This document shows, piece after piece, positions 33,188 through 41,897 of a stretch of 64,000 nucleotides of DNA. The position numbers were made by a program, and so were the translations under genes. This stretch comes from Nakamurella leprariae (lineage in GTDB: Bacteria; Actinomycetota; Actinomycetes; Mycobacteriales; Nakamurellaceae). The stretch spans positions 412,796 through 476,795 of the forward strand of contig NZ_JAERWK010000008.1 of assembly GCF_016918035.1 (NCBI RefSeq). The letters run 5' to 3'. How positions within the stretch are numbered: the first letter of the stretch is position 1; each line of letters begins with the position of its first letter. The notes under the pieces are model-generated. The model was not told the DNA's origin and made no database searches. It saw nothing but the letters and a program-made list of their open reading frames with translations.

Positions 33188-34678
33188 TCAGTCCCGGTTC
33201 GGCTCCGGGACGAAGGCCGCCACGCACTCCACGTGGTGGGTCTGCGGGAAGCAGTCGAACGCCTCCAGCTCGGCCAGCCGGTACCCGGCGTCCTGCAGCG
33301 CGGCGGTGTCCCGGGCCAGTGCGGCCGGGTCGCAGGCCACGTAGACCAGCACCGCGGGCCGCCGGTCGGCCAGCTGCCGGCACACCCCGGCCCCGGCCCC
33401 GGACCGCGGCGGGTCGAGCACGATCGCGTCCACCCGGCCGGGCAGCTCGCCCAGCCGTTGTTCCACCGCCCCGCACAGTGCGGTGACCTGCGGTCGGTCG
33501 GCCAGGTTGGCCGCGGCCAGCCGGGACGCCTCGGTGTCCCCCTCGACGGTCACCACAACGCCGTCCGCACCGACCCGCCGGGCCAGCACCTCGGCGAAGA
33601 CCCCGACCCCGCCGTACAGGTCCCACGCCGTGCCGCCGGCCGGCAGCCGCCCCTCGAGCATCCGGTCCACCGCCGCACCGAGGGTGTCGACCGCGGCCGG
33701 GTGGGCCTGCCAGAACCCGTCCGCGGCCACCTGCCACGTCCGACCCAGCGCGGTCTCCTGCACGGCGTCCGGGTGCGCCACCGTCCGGTCCGCGGCCACC
33801 GTGGTCGGTCCCCCGGCGGGCATCCCGGCGTGCGCGCGGGTCGACGGCAGCGAGTCCGACGGATGGTCCGGCCCGGTCCACACCGCCAGCGGCCCCTCCC
33901 CCGGCCGGCGGACCAGGACCACCTCGGGGTCTGGCGGCCGCACCGGATCGGCAGCCCGCCGGCCGCGGGGTCCGCCTCGCTGGCTCCGGTTCGGCCGCCC
34001 GGGCCGTTGAACCCCTCCGACCCCGACCCCGGCGGCCACCGCCGGCCGGCGCAGGTCCCGCGGCGCGCTGAGCTCGGCGGCCGCCTCGCTGAGCCCCGGC
34101 GCCGCGATCAGGCACGGTGCGTCCGGTCCCACGTCCTGCACCACGGCCGACCGGAACGCCCGCGGTCCGATGTGGTCGTCGCGGTCGGCGGCCCAGCGCA
34201 CCCGGGTCCGCCAGTGCCAGTCCGGGTCCGGTCGCGCTGCCGGTTCCGGCGCCACCGCGGCCCGGAGCTCCTGCACGATCACCTCGCGGTCGACCCCGGC
34301 CAGCCGGTGCAGCTGCTCGGCCACCACCGCCGCCTTGAGCGAGCGCTGTCGGGCCGGGGTGGCGTGCTGGAAGTCGCACCCGCCGCAGCCACCGGGCCGG
34401 TAGTGCCGGCACGGGGCGGCCACCCGGTCGGGGTCCGCCCGCAGCACCTCGATCGCCTCGCCCCGACAGAACGACCCGCGCCGGGCGTCGGTGATCCGGA
34501 CCCGGACCCGTTCGCCGGGCAGGGCCAGCCGGACGAACACCACACGACCCTGGTACCGGGCCACGCAGTGGCCGCCGTGCGCGACGGGCCCCACCTCCAC
34601 CTCGACGACGGAACCCACCGCCAACTGGTCAGCGGTCAGGTCACCGGGATCGCTCGCGTGCTCGATCCGTTCCGTCAC
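33188..34678 (-). CDS. TRAM-domain RNA methyltransferase (TrmA/RumA family)
   Basis: The 496-residue protein begins with a TRAM domain (VEVEVGPVAHGGHCVARYQGR). Iron-sulfur-type cysteines (APCRHYRPGGCGGCDF and a later APC), the SAM motif WDLYGGVGVFAEVLARR, DPPRSG and the catalytic-Cys motif YVACDPAALARD follow. It should methylate uridine-C5 in rRNA or tRNA. An Arg/Pro/Gly-rich insert of about 60 residues, from APRDLRRPAV to VRRPGEG, makes it longer than usual (about 400-430). Its GTG overlaps the stop of the APC permease gene by 4 bases, a conserved coupling in actinobacteria. Confidence 0.93.
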   Translation of the reverse strand: MTERIEHASDPGDLTADQLAVGSVVEVEVGPVAHGGHCVARYQGRVVFVRLALPGERVRVRITDARRGSFCRGEAIEVLRADPDRVAAPCRHYRPGGCGGCDFQHATPARQRSLKAAVVAEQLHRLAGVDREVIVQELRAAVAPEPAARPDPDWHWRTRVRWAADRDDHIGPRAFRSAVVQDVGPDAPCLIAAPGLSEAAAELSAPRDLRRPAVAAGVGVGGVQRPGRPNRSQRGGPRGRRAADPVRPPDPEVVLVRRPGEGPLAVWTGPDHPSDSLPSTRAHAGMPAGGPTTVAADRTVAHPDAVQETALGRTWQVAADGFWQAHPAAVDTLGAAVDRMLEGRLPAGGTAWDLYGGVGVFAEVLARRVGADGVVVTVEGDTEASRLAAANLADRPQVTALCGAVEQRLGELPGRVDAIVLDPPRSGAGAGVCRQLADRRPAVLVYVACDPAALARDTAALQDAGYRLAELEAFDCFPQTHHVECVAAFVPEPNRD

Positions 34679-36840
34679 TGCCGCTCCGCCCCGGGCCGCC
34701 CCGCCGCCCGCGCCCGGCCGGTGCCGGACCCGTTCCCCGAACCACTGCCGGCACCGCCGTGCCCGGCGCTGCTGCCCGTCGCCGCCCGGTCCGCCGTGTA
34801 CCGGCCGGCCCGGATCCGGCCGGCCTGCTCCGAGGCCGCGCCGGGCTGGATGGTCGAGCTGGGGATGCGGCCACGCATCTGCACCTCGCGGTCCGACCGC
34901 AGCCGCATCCGGTCGTCCACGCCCTGGGTGGACGACAGCTGCCAGGGCACCGAGGTGACCATGACGCCCGGTGTGAACAGCAACCGGCCCTTGAGCCGGA
35001 GCGCGGACTGGTTGTGCAGGATCTGCTCCCACCACTTGCCGACGACGTACTCGGGGATGTACACGGCGACCAGGTCACGGGGGGCGGCCTTCCGGATCCG
35101 CCGGACGTAGTCCAGGATCGGCCGCGTCACCTCGCGGAACGGCGAGTCGATGACCTTGAGGGCGACCGGCAGGTCCCGGTCCTCCCACTCGCGGGCCAGC
35201 TCGGCCGTGTCCTTGGGGTCGACGCTGACGGTGACCGCCTCCAGCGTGTCCGGGCGGGTGGCCCGCGCGTAGGCCAGCGCTCGCATGGTCGGCAGGTGCA
35301 GCTTGGAGACCAGCACGATGGCGTGTACCCGGCTGGGCAGCACCAGGTCGTCCTCGTCGGCGGCCAGCTCGCGGGCGACCCGGTCGTAGTGCTTCCGGAT
35401 GGCCCGCATGGTCACGAAGATGATCGCCATCGCGGCGATGGCGATCCACGCCCCGGCCAGGAACTTGGTGATCAGCACGATCACCAGCACCACCGCGGTC
35501 AGGCAGAAGCCGATCGCGTTGATCGTCTGGCTGCGCCGCATCCGGCGCCGGACCGCCGGGTCGCGCTCGGTCCGCAGCAGCCGACGCCAGTGCAGGGTCA
35601 TGCCGGCCTGCGAGCAGGTGAACGAGACGAACACCCCGACGATGTACAGCTGGATCAGCGCGGTCACGTCGGCCTGGAAGGCCACGATCAGGATGAGCGC
35701 CACCGCGGCCAGGAACAGGATGCCGTTGGAGAAGGCCAGCCGGTCGCCGCGGGTGTGCAGCTGCCGGGGCAGGAAGCGGTCCTGGGCCAGGATCGAGCCG
35801 AGCACCGGGAAGCCGTTGAAGGCGGTGTTGCAGGCCAGGATCAGGATCAGGCCGGTGGCGAACGAGACCAGGTAGAACGCCGGCGGGAAGCCCGAGAACA
35901 CCGCCTCGGCGATCTGCGCGATGAGCGTCTTCTGGTAGTAGCCCTCGGGCGCGCCGACCAGCTGCCGGGCCGGGTCGTCGGCGATCTGCGCGCCGGTGGC
36001 CAGGGCCAGGCCGACCAGGCCGAGCATCATCGTCACCGAGAGCGCGCCCATCATGGCCAGCGTCGTCGCCGCGTTCTTCGACTTCGGCTTGCGGAACGCC
36101 GGCACCCCGTTGGAGATCGCCTCCACCCCGGTGAGCGCGGCCGATCCGGACGAGAAGGCGCGGGCCAGCAGGAAGAGCAAGGCCAGGCCGGACAGCGAGT
36201 GCTCCGGCACCAGCTCGAAACCGGCGCTCTCCGCGGCCATCTCGGAGCCGGTGGCCCAGCGGATGCCGCCGGTGACGAGCATGGTCAGCATCGAGGCGAT
36301 GAACAGGTAGACCGGGACGGCGAACGCGGCCCCGGACTCCCGGATCCCGCGCAGGTTGGCCGCGGTGACCAGCACGATGATCGCGATCGACCACCACACC
36401 GGGTGGTCGCCGACGAAGCCGATGGCCGACCCGATGTTGGCCACGCCGGCCGCCGTCGACACCGCCACGGTCAGGATGTAGTCGACCAGCAGGGCGCTGG
36501 CCACCAGCAGGCCGAAGTTCGGTCCCAGGTTCTTGGTGGCGACCTCGTAGTCGCCGCCGCCGCTGGGATAGGCGTGCACGTTCTGCCGGTAGGACAGCAC
36601 CACCACGACCATCACCACGCAGACCAGCACGGCGATCCACGGGGCGTAGACGTACGCCGCCAGGCCGGCGACCGACAGCACCGTGAAGATCTCCGCCGGG
36701 GCGTACGCCACGCTGGACATGGCGTCGGAGGCGAACACCGGCAGCGCGATGCGCTTGGGCAACAGGGTGTGGGCCAACCGATCGCTGCGTTGCGGTCGGC
36801 CGACGAGCAGGCGTTTGGCCGCGGCGGTCACTCTGGACAC
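34675..36840 (-). CDS. APC-family amino-acid/potassium-type permease with C-terminal domain
   Basis: The 721-residue protein has the family N-terminus RLLVGRPQRSDRLAHTLLPK then FASDAMSSVAYAPAEIF. About 12 membrane helices cover 35-480, and a cytosolic C-terminal region of about 200 residues contains ALAYARATRPDTLEAVTVSV and YIPEYVVGKWWE. This architecture is shared with KimA-like potassium or amino-acid transporters, and adjacency to two TrkA-type regulators supports ion transport. GTG 36840 gives the family-typical start (VSRVTAAAKR). It overlaps the TRAM gene by 4 bp and is divergent from trkA. Confidence 0.92.
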   Translation of the reverse strand: MSRVTAAAKRLLVGRPQRSDRLAHTLLPKRIALPVFASDAMSSVAYAPAEIFTVLSVAGLAAYVYAPWIAVLVCVVMVVVVLSYRQNVHAYPSGGGDYEVATKNLGPNFGLLVASALLVDYILTVAVSTAAGVANIGSAIGFVGDHPVWWSIAIIVLVTAANLRGIRESGAAFAVPVYLFIASMLTMLVTGGIRWATGSEMAAESAGFELVPEHSLSGLALLFLLARAFSSGSAALTGVEAISNGVPAFRKPKSKNAATTLAMMGALSVTMMLGLVGLALATGAQIADDPARQLVGAPEGYYQKTLIAQIAEAVFSGFPPAFYLVSFATGLILILACNTAFNGFPVLGSILAQDRFLPRQLHTRGDRLAFSNGILFLAAVALILIVAFQADVTALIQLYIVGVFVSFTCSQAGMTLHWRRLLRTERDPAVRRRMRRSQTINAIGFCLTAVVLVIVLITKFLAGAWIAIAAMAIIFVTMRAIRKHYDRVARELAADEDDLVLPSRVHAIVLVSKLHLPTMRALAYARATRPDTLEAVTVSVDPKDTAELAREWEDRDLPVALKVIDSPFREVTRPILDYVRRIRKAAPRDLVAVYIPEYVVGKWWEQILHNQSALRLKGRLLFTPGVMVTSVPWQLSSTQGVDDRMRLRSDREVQMRGRIPSSTIQPGAASEQAGRIRAGRYTADRAATGSSAGHGGAGSGSGNGSGTGRARAAGRPGAERQ

Positions 36841-36991
36841 GGCCCGAAGCCTACGGTGACCACCGGTGGCGCGTCGCCGGCCCGACCCGGCGGACGGTCC
36901 GGCCCGGCGTTGTAGATTTCGCCCAGGGTCCGGCCGGACCGGCGATCCGATCGCGCCCGCCGCCCACGACGAACCGGAGGACACCGGAGCC

Positions 36992-37657
36992 GTGCACATC
37001 GTGATCATGGGCTGCGGCCGGGTCGGATCCGCCGTGGCCCGCCAGCTCAACGCCATGGGCCACTCGGTGGCGGTCATCGACCGCGACCCGGCGTCGTTCC
37101 GCCGGCTGGGCGCCGACTTCCGCGGTCAGCAGGTGACCGGCATGGGCTTCGACCGGGACACGTTGATCGCCGCCCGCATCCAGGAGGCGCACGGCTTCGC
37201 CGCGGTGTCCTCCGGGGACAACTCCAACATCATCGCCGCGCGGGTGGCGCGCGAGCAGTTCGGGGTGGACACCGTGGTGGCCCGCATCTACGACCCGAAG
37301 CGGGCGCAGGTGTACGAGCGCCTGGGCATCCCGACGGTGGCGACCGTGCCGTGGACCACCGACCGGCTGCTGCGGGCGGTGCTGCCGCAGGGCCTGATCA
37401 GCGAGTGGCGCGACCCGTCGGGCACGGTGGCCATCGTCAACCTGCCGTACCACCGGGACTGGATCGGCCGGCCACTGCCGGAACTGGAAGGGGTGGTGGG
37501 CGTGCACGTCGCCTTCGTCGTCCGGTTCGGCAACGGGCTGCTGCCCACCCCGGAGACCGTCATCCAGGACGGCGACCTGGTCTACGCGTCCGTGCTGGCG
37601 CCGACCGTCGCCGCGGTCGCCGAACGCGCGGCCGTCTCACCGGTGGACGTCGACTGA
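36992..37657 (+). CDS. trkA: TrkA-family potassium channel/transport regulator (first copy)
   Basis: The 221-residue protein has an RCK/TrkA-N Rossmann domain (VIMGCGRVGSAVARQLNAMG, VIDRDPASFRRLG) and a TrkA-C domain (about 135-215). These domains bind NAD(H) or nucleotides such as c-di-AMP and gate potassium uptake systems. GTG 36992 follows GGAGG. The stop shares one base with the next ATG (TGATG), so the two TrkA proteins are made together and may form a heteromer (CeoB/CeoC in mycobacteria). They probably regulate the divergent APC-type transporter. Confidence 0.93.
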   Translation: MHIVIMGCGRVGSAVARQLNAMGHSVAVIDRDPASFRRLGADFRGQQVTGMGFDRDTLIAARIQEAHGFAAVSSGDNSNIIAARVAREQFGVDTVVARIYDPKRAQVYERLGIPTVATVPWTTDRLLRAVLPQGLISEWRDPSGTVAIVNLPYHRDWIGRPLPELEGVVGVHVAFVVRFGNGLLPTPETVIQDGDLVYASVLAPTVAAVAERAAVSPVDVD

Positions 37658-38310
37658 TGCGCATCGCCATCGCCGGGGCCGGCTCGGTCGGCCGGTCCAT
37701 CGCCGGGGAGCTCGTCGAGAACGGCCACCAGGTCATGCTGATCGACCGGGACGCCTCCGCCATCCGCCCGGAGCGGATCGAGGCGGCCGAATGGGTGTTG
37801 GCCGACGCCTGCGAGTTCAGCTCGCTGGAGGAGGCCGGATTGCAGTCCTGCGACGTGGTGATCGCCTGCACCGGCGACGACAAGGTCAACCTGGTGGTGT
37901 CGCTGCTGGCCAAGACCGAGTTCGCGGTGTCCCGGGTGGTGGGCCGGGTCAACGACCCGCGCAACGAGTGGCTGTTCACCGACGCCTGGGGCGTCGACGT
38001 GGCCGTGTCCACACCACGGATCCTGGCCGCCCTGGTCGAGGAGGCCGTCTCGGTCGGCGATCTGGTCCGGCTGTTCACGCTGCGCCAGGGTCAGGCCAAC
38101 CTGGTCGAGGTCACCCTGCCGTCGACCACCTCGATGGCCGGACGGCCGGTGCGGGACCTGCAGCTGCCCCGGGATGCCGCCCTGGTGGTCATCCTGCGCG
38201 GCGGGCGGGTGATCCTGCCGCAGCCCGACGAACCGATCGAGCCCGGTGACGAACTGCTGTTCGTGGCCTCACCCGAGGTGGAGGACGCGGTCCGCGAGGC
38301 GCTGCGCTGA
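37657..38310 (+). CDS. TrkA-family potassium transport regulator (second copy)
   Basis: The 217-residue protein repeats the TrkA plan: RIAIAGAGSVGRSIAGELVE, LIDRDASAIRPERIEAAEW, IACTGDDKVNLVVSLLAKTE, and a TrkA-C domain (about 135-215) with VILRGGRVILPQPDEPIEPG. The nucleotide motif GxGxxG is intact. It is translationally coupled to the first copy through TGATG. It converges on the DUF3159 gene with a 33-bp gap. Confidence 0.93.
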   Translation: MRIAIAGAGSVGRSIAGELVENGHQVMLIDRDASAIRPERIEAAEWVLADACEFSSLEEAGLQSCDVVIACTGDDKVNLVVSLLAKTEFAVSRVVGRVNDPRNEWLFTDAWGVDVAVSTPRILAALVEEAVSVGDLVRLFTLRQGQANLVEVTLPSTTSMAGRPVRDLQLPRDAALVVILRGGRVILPQPDEPIEPGDELLFVASPEVEDAVREALR

Positions 38311-38343
38311 CCCGACAGCGCTGATCCCGGTCCGGGGCGCCGG

Positions 38344-39135
38344 TCAGGCGTCCGGCGACCGATCGGGTCGCGGGGTGCCCTTGAGCCCCTGCCGCACCCC
38401 GGCCACCCGTTCCTTCCAGGTGCCGCCGGGCCGGTGCCACACCTCGGGCCCGAGCACGATGAGGGCCGACACCAGCAGCCCGAGGATGAACACCGGGTAG
38501 CCCATGGCGATCCGGACGGCGGCCAGCCAGCCCACCGAGTTCTCGTCGTACAGGTAGCGCTGCACCAGGAAGCGGGCCAGGAACAGCACCACCCAGACCG
38601 CGGTGGCCCAGGTGTACCGACGGCGCATCAGCCGGTCGGACCGCCAGCCGCTGCCCCGGCCGTTCAGCGCCTCCCAGACCACCCCGATGAGCGGCCAGCG
38701 CACCAGGATGGACAGCAGGAAGGCGCCGCCGTACAGCAGCTGGGTCCAGATGCCGAGCAGGAAGAAGTCCTTGGCCGATCCGGTCCGGCCGGCGATGAAC
38801 GCCGCCACCCCGACGGCCACCAGCCCGCCGAGGGCCTGGGTGACCGGCTTGCGGCGCAGCAGCCGGACCACGGCGATCAGCACCCCGGCACCGATCGCGG
38901 TCCACAGTGCCCAGGTCAGCCCGGCGAAGGAGTTCACCGCCACGAACACGACCACCGGCAACGCCGAGTCCAGCACCCCGGCCACGCCGCCCATCTGCTG
39001 CAACATGGTCGGCGGCACAGTGGGCTTCTCAGTGGTCGACGCAGCGGGCGACTCGGCGGCGGGCCGCGCGTCCGGCCCGGCCGGGTCGCCCGGGCCGGAC
39101 CCGGCGGCGTCCTGCGGCCCGGGGGCCGAGGTCAC
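38344..39135 (-). CDS. DUF3159 membrane protein
   Basis: The 263-residue protein has a Pro/Ala-rich N-terminal tail of about 40 residues and about six membrane helices in the DUF3159 pattern: LPVVVFVAVNSFAGLTWALW, FAIGAGVLI-like helix, AFIAGRTGSAKDFFLLGIW, WPLIGVVWEALNG and MGYPVFILGLLVSALIVLG. Its function is unknown. GTG 39135 overlaps the OB-fold gene stop by 4 bases, so the pair is coupled. This OB-fold/DUF3159 pair beside trkA is conserved in actinobacteria (Rv2694c/Rv2693c). Confidence 0.9.
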   Translation of the reverse strand: MTSAPGPQDAAGSGPGDPAGPDARPAAESPAASTTEKPTVPPTMLQQMGGVAGVLDSALPVVVFVAVNSFAGLTWALWTAIGAGVLIAVVRLLRRKPVTQALGGLVAVGVAAFIAGRTGSAKDFFLLGIWTQLLYGGAFLLSILVRWPLIGVVWEALNGRGSGWRSDRLMRRRYTWATAVWVVLFLARFLVQRYLYDENSVGWLAAVRIAMGYPVFILGLLVSALIVLGPEVWHRPGGTWKERVAGVRQGLKGTPRPDRSPDA

Positions 39136-39497
39136 GCGTGGACCGACATCAAGTCGTAGTCGGGGTTGTAGATGATCTTCTGTCCGTCCTGGACCGCCAC
39201 CCGTCCGCGGACCCGCATGGTCCGCCCGGGTTCGATCCCGCTGATCGACCGACGGCCCAGCCAGATCAGCTTGACGCTGTCGGTGCCGTCGTACAGCTCG
39301 GCGGTCAGCGCCGCCTGCGCCTCGTTCGGGTGCAGGTCGACGTACCGCAGCCGTCCCTGCAGGGTCACGCGCTGGCCCTTGCGGCAGCCGTCGGCGTGTT
39401 CCGCGCCGCAGGCGTCGGCCTCCTCGGTCAGTGCGTCGGCCTCCAGCTCGGCGTCATCGCTGGTCAGCTTCTTGAACCAGCGACCGATGTTGCCCAT
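39132..39497 (-). CDS. OB-fold nucleic-acid-binding protein
   Basis: The 121-residue protein begins MGNIGRWFKKLTSDD and contains an OB-fold (about 40-118): QRVTLQGRLRYVDLHP, AALTAELYDGTDSVKLIWLG and RTMRVRGRVAVQDGQKIIYN. It resembles the anticodon-binding type OB-fold family next to DUF3159 in actinobacteria. Two Cys (ADACGAEHADGC) occur before the barrel. It may bind RNA or DNA; no target is known. It is followed by the coupled DUF3159 gene. The upstream 207 bp contain no gene and include a run of nine G at 39626-39634. Confidence 0.88.
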   Translation of the reverse strand: MGNIGRWFKKLTSDDAELEADALTEEADACGAEHADGCRKGQRVTLQGRLRYVDLHPNEAQAALTAELYDGTDSVKLIWLGRRSISGIEPGRTMRVRGRVAVQDGQKIIYNPDYDLMSVHA

Positions 39498-39704
39498 CGA
39501 ACGTCACTCCATCGTCGACCGCGGTGTCGGGGACGACCAGGCCGTCGGCCGGGCCGTTCGGCCTGCCCACCGGGCCGACCGCGGCCCACGATAGCGCCGT
39601 GACCACGGTCCCGGCATCGCCGGACGGGGGGGGGTCGCCCGGTGGTCTGTGCCACTGCGGTCCCGACCACCGCCGAGCGGGTCCCGGCGACCGGTCCGGC
39701 TGCC

Positions 39705-40154
39705 TCAGACCTCGTCCAGGCCGAGCGCCCGGGCCACGTCCGGCGGCCGGTAGTCCGGCCCCTTGAGCACCTTGCCGTCGGCCCGGCGCAGCACCCGACC
39801 GTCCGGACCCAGCTTGGTCATGTTCGAGTCGTGCACCTCGTCCAGCACCGCGTCCAGGTCGATGCCGTAGACGTGCGCGGTCCCGTACGCGATGTAGACG
39901 ATGTCGGCCAGGGCGTCCGCGACCTCGATGAGGTCCCCGGCCAGCGCCGCCTCGCGGAGTTCGCCGACCTCCTCGTCCATCAGCGCCTGGCGCAGCGCCA
40001 TCTCCCCCACCTCCAGCGCGTCGACCGGGCGGTCGCGCACCGGCAGGCCGTACGCCCGGTGGAACGCGGCCACCTGATCGGCGATCCGGCTGACCGGCCC
40101 GGCGTCGGACGGGCCGGGCCGCTCGTCGTCCGCCCGCTCGGGCACCGCAGTCAC
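39705..40154 (-). CDS. All-alpha NTP pyrophosphatase (MazG-like)
   Basis: The 149-residue protein matches the all-alpha NTP-PPase superfamily: LRQALMDEEVGELREAAL gives the ExxE pair, and LIEVADALADIVYIAYGTAHVYG gives the ExxD metal motif. The C-terminal DSNMTKLGPDGRVLRRADGKVLKG tail is typical of a MazG-like subfamily. These enzymes cleave (d)NTPs to monophosphate and pyrophosphate for house-cleaning. In M. tuberculosis dut (dUTPase) lies in this neighbourhood; this enzyme may cover the role or act on another nucleotide. Confidence 0.85.
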   Translation of the reverse strand: MTAVPERADDERPGPSDAGPVSRIADQVAAFHRAYGLPVRDRPVDALEVGEMALRQALMDEEVGELREAALAGDLIEVADALADIVYIAYGTAHVYGIDLDAVLDEVHDSNMTKLGPDGRVLRRADGKVLKGPDYRPPDVARALGLDEV

Positions 40155-40170
40155 GGTCCGGCCGCCGCGA

Positions 40171-40470
40171 TCAGGCGCAGTCGACGCAGATCAGCCGGCC
40201 CCCGGACTCGGTGGCCAGACGGCTGCGGTGCTGCACCAGGAAGCAGGACGAGCAGGTGAACTCGTCGGCCTGCTTGGGGACGACCTTGACGGTGAGTTCC
40301 TCACCCGACAGGTCGGCTCCCGGCAACTCGAAGCTCTCGGCGGTGTCGCCCTCGTCGATGTCGACGACGGACGACTGGGCCTCGTTGCGCCTGGCCTTCA
40401 ACTCCTCCAGCGAGTCCTCCGAGGGCTCGTCGGTCTCGTTCCGACGTGGCGCGTCGTAATCGGTGGCCAT
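40171..40470 (-). CDS. DUF4193 protein with zinc-ribbon-like cysteines
   Basis: The 99-residue protein begins MATDYDAPRRNETDEPSEDS, is acidic, and ends with paired cysteines CSSC and CVDC around HRSRLA, a likely zinc site. It matches DUF4193, a highly conserved actinobacterial family located between dut and cei/sigA (Rv2699c). Function is unknown; acidic tail plus ribbon suggests a nucleic-acid or polymerase partner, but this is inference. The ATG at 40470 gives the standard length. Confidence 0.92.
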   Translation of the reverse strand: MATDYDAPRRNETDEPSEDSLEELKARRNEAQSSVVDIDEGDTAESFELPGADLSGEELTVKVVPKQADEFTCSSCFLVQHRSRLATESGGRLICVDCA

Positions 40471-40988
40471 CCTCTTGTTCCTCGCTCTCGCTCTGTGCGG
40501 CGTCCGTCGGATGGGACGGCACCGCACCACCTGCCCGGCCGGAGATCCCTCCGGTACCGGTCGGGGCCACCGGCCGCGTCCCCACCCCGGGCGCTGTGCT
40601 GATCACGGTCCGCGGGATCACTCCCGACGACCCGATCCTGCTGCGCAGCGCACCGGACAACGCACGCACGGGCCGTTTTGTGCCCGTCGGCTGACCGGCC
40701 CAAACCCGACCCGCCGGCGACCCGGACCCCGGACCGGGCGACCTGGTCGCCGGGGCAGCCGGGCCCCCTCCCGCCCGCCGGCGGATCGCCCGGACCACCG
40801 GTGCGCCGCAGCAGGCTAGCCGACGGGGAGGCCGTCGCCGCACCGACCGCGCGAGCGGCTCCGCTCCGGATACGGCGCGACACCGACTCGTCGCCGTCGC
40901 CCGGCCGCGGCAGACCGGTGCACCGGCGCGCACCGTCTACCCTGGCCGGGACCTCGACCCGCCCCGAGCCACCAGGAGGACTGCGCCG
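40471..40988. other. 518-bp divergent intergenic region
   Basis: No gene is supported. Short open frames here have codon bias and composition of shadow reading. The usual neighbour DUF3093 is not found. It carries promoters for DUF4193 (left) and cei (right); TACCCT at 40938-40943 is a possible -10 for cei. Confidence 0.55.
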
Positions 40989-41729
40989 GTGAGCCTCGCA
41001 ACCGCGCCGGAGAAGTACCGGCGTCGGCGGATCTTGCCGGCCCTGTCGGTGGTGGTGGTGCTGCTGGTCGCCGCCGGGGTCATCTGGTTCCAGGCGCTCA
41101 AGCCCGACCCGTCGCAGAGCCGCGAGTGCAACGCACCCGGGCCCGCCCCCACCCCGACGTCCGACACCGCACGGAGCACGGCGCTGGCCGACGGGGCGAC
41201 CGCGTCACCCACCACGTCGCCCACCAGCACGACACCGGTCGTGACCTCGCTGGGCAGCTTCGTCGGGACCGACACGCTGGCCGGGGTCCGCCCGGCCCCC
41301 CCGGCCACCGTCGCGCTGCGGGTCTTCAATGCCAGCCAGGTCCGCGGTCAGGCCAAGGCCGTCACCGACGAGTTCCGCGCGGCCGGCTTCGAGTCCATCG
41401 GCGCGGGCGTGAACGACCCGCTGTACCCCGCCGGGGATCTGCGCTGTCTGGGCGAGATCCGCTTCGGTGCCGCCGGCGTCGCCGCCGCCCGGACGGTGCT
41501 CGAGCTGGCCCCCTGCGCGCAGTTGGTCCAGGACGGCCGGGTCGACGACTCGGTGGACTTCGCCATCGGCGCCCGCTTCGTCTACGCCCCGATCTCGGAC
41601 GAGGTGCAGGCGCGCCTGAGGGAGTTCGCCAGTGCCGCGACCCCGCCGGCCGTCATCGAGGGCCAGACCGCGTCTGCGACGCCGCTGCCGCCCATCCCGG
41701 GGCTCCCCCAGGCGTCCTGCGCGACCTGA
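40989..41729 (+). CDS. cei: Envelope integrity protein Cei (LytR C-terminal domain)
   Basis: The 246-residue protein has a short basic N-terminus, one membrane helix (ALSVVVVLLVAAGVIWFQAL), a Thr/Ser/Pro-rich linker, and an extracytoplasmic LytR_C domain (VALRVFNASQVRGQAKAVTDE to about 205). This is the pattern of Cei (Rv2700), needed for envelope integrity in mycobacteria. GTG 40989 is preceded by AGGAGG. The stop lies inside the first copy of a tandem repeat. In mycobacteria suhB follows; it is absent here and ppgK comes next. Confidence 0.9.
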   Translation: MSLATAPEKYRRRRILPALSVVVVLLVAAGVIWFQALKPDPSQSRECNAPGPAPTPTSDTARSTALADGATASPTTSPTSTTPVVTSLGSFVGTDTLAGVRPAPPATVALRVFNASQVRGQAKAVTDEFRAAGFESIGAGVNDPLYPAGDLRCLGEIRFGAAGVAAARTVLELAPCAQLVQDGRVDDSVDFAIGARFVYAPISDEVQARLREFASAATPPAVIEGQTASATPLPPIPGLPQASCAT

Positions 41730-41796
41730 CCGCCCCCGGGCAGAGTCGACACCGCCCCCGGGCGCAGTCGACACCGCCGCCGGGCGCGCAGTCGAT
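41729..41796. repeat. Three tandem 22-24 bp repeats between cei and ppgK
   Basis: The unit ACCGCCCCCGGGCGCAGTCG plus AC occurs at 41729-41750, 41751-41772 and, slightly diverged and 2 bp longer, 41773-41796. The first copy includes the last base of the cei stop. Each unit holds CCCGGG-like and GTCGA cores that could pair. Confidence 0.8.
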
Positions 41797-41897
41797 CTCC
41801 CGGGTTCCTGCAGGACACGATCCACACCGCTGGCTACGCTTCCGCCGAGAGCCGGCCCGGATCCCGGGTCCAGCGTTCCAGGGGAGAGGACGTCACG

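Noticed and set aside
34759..36915. 718-codon frame antisense to the APC permease
   Set aside because: A mirror of the permease coding sequence; no signature and no start signals.
36841..36991. c-di-AMP riboswitch upstream of the APC or trkA genes
   Set aside because: The 151-bp gap is too short to carry such an element for both genes and I saw no conserved core.
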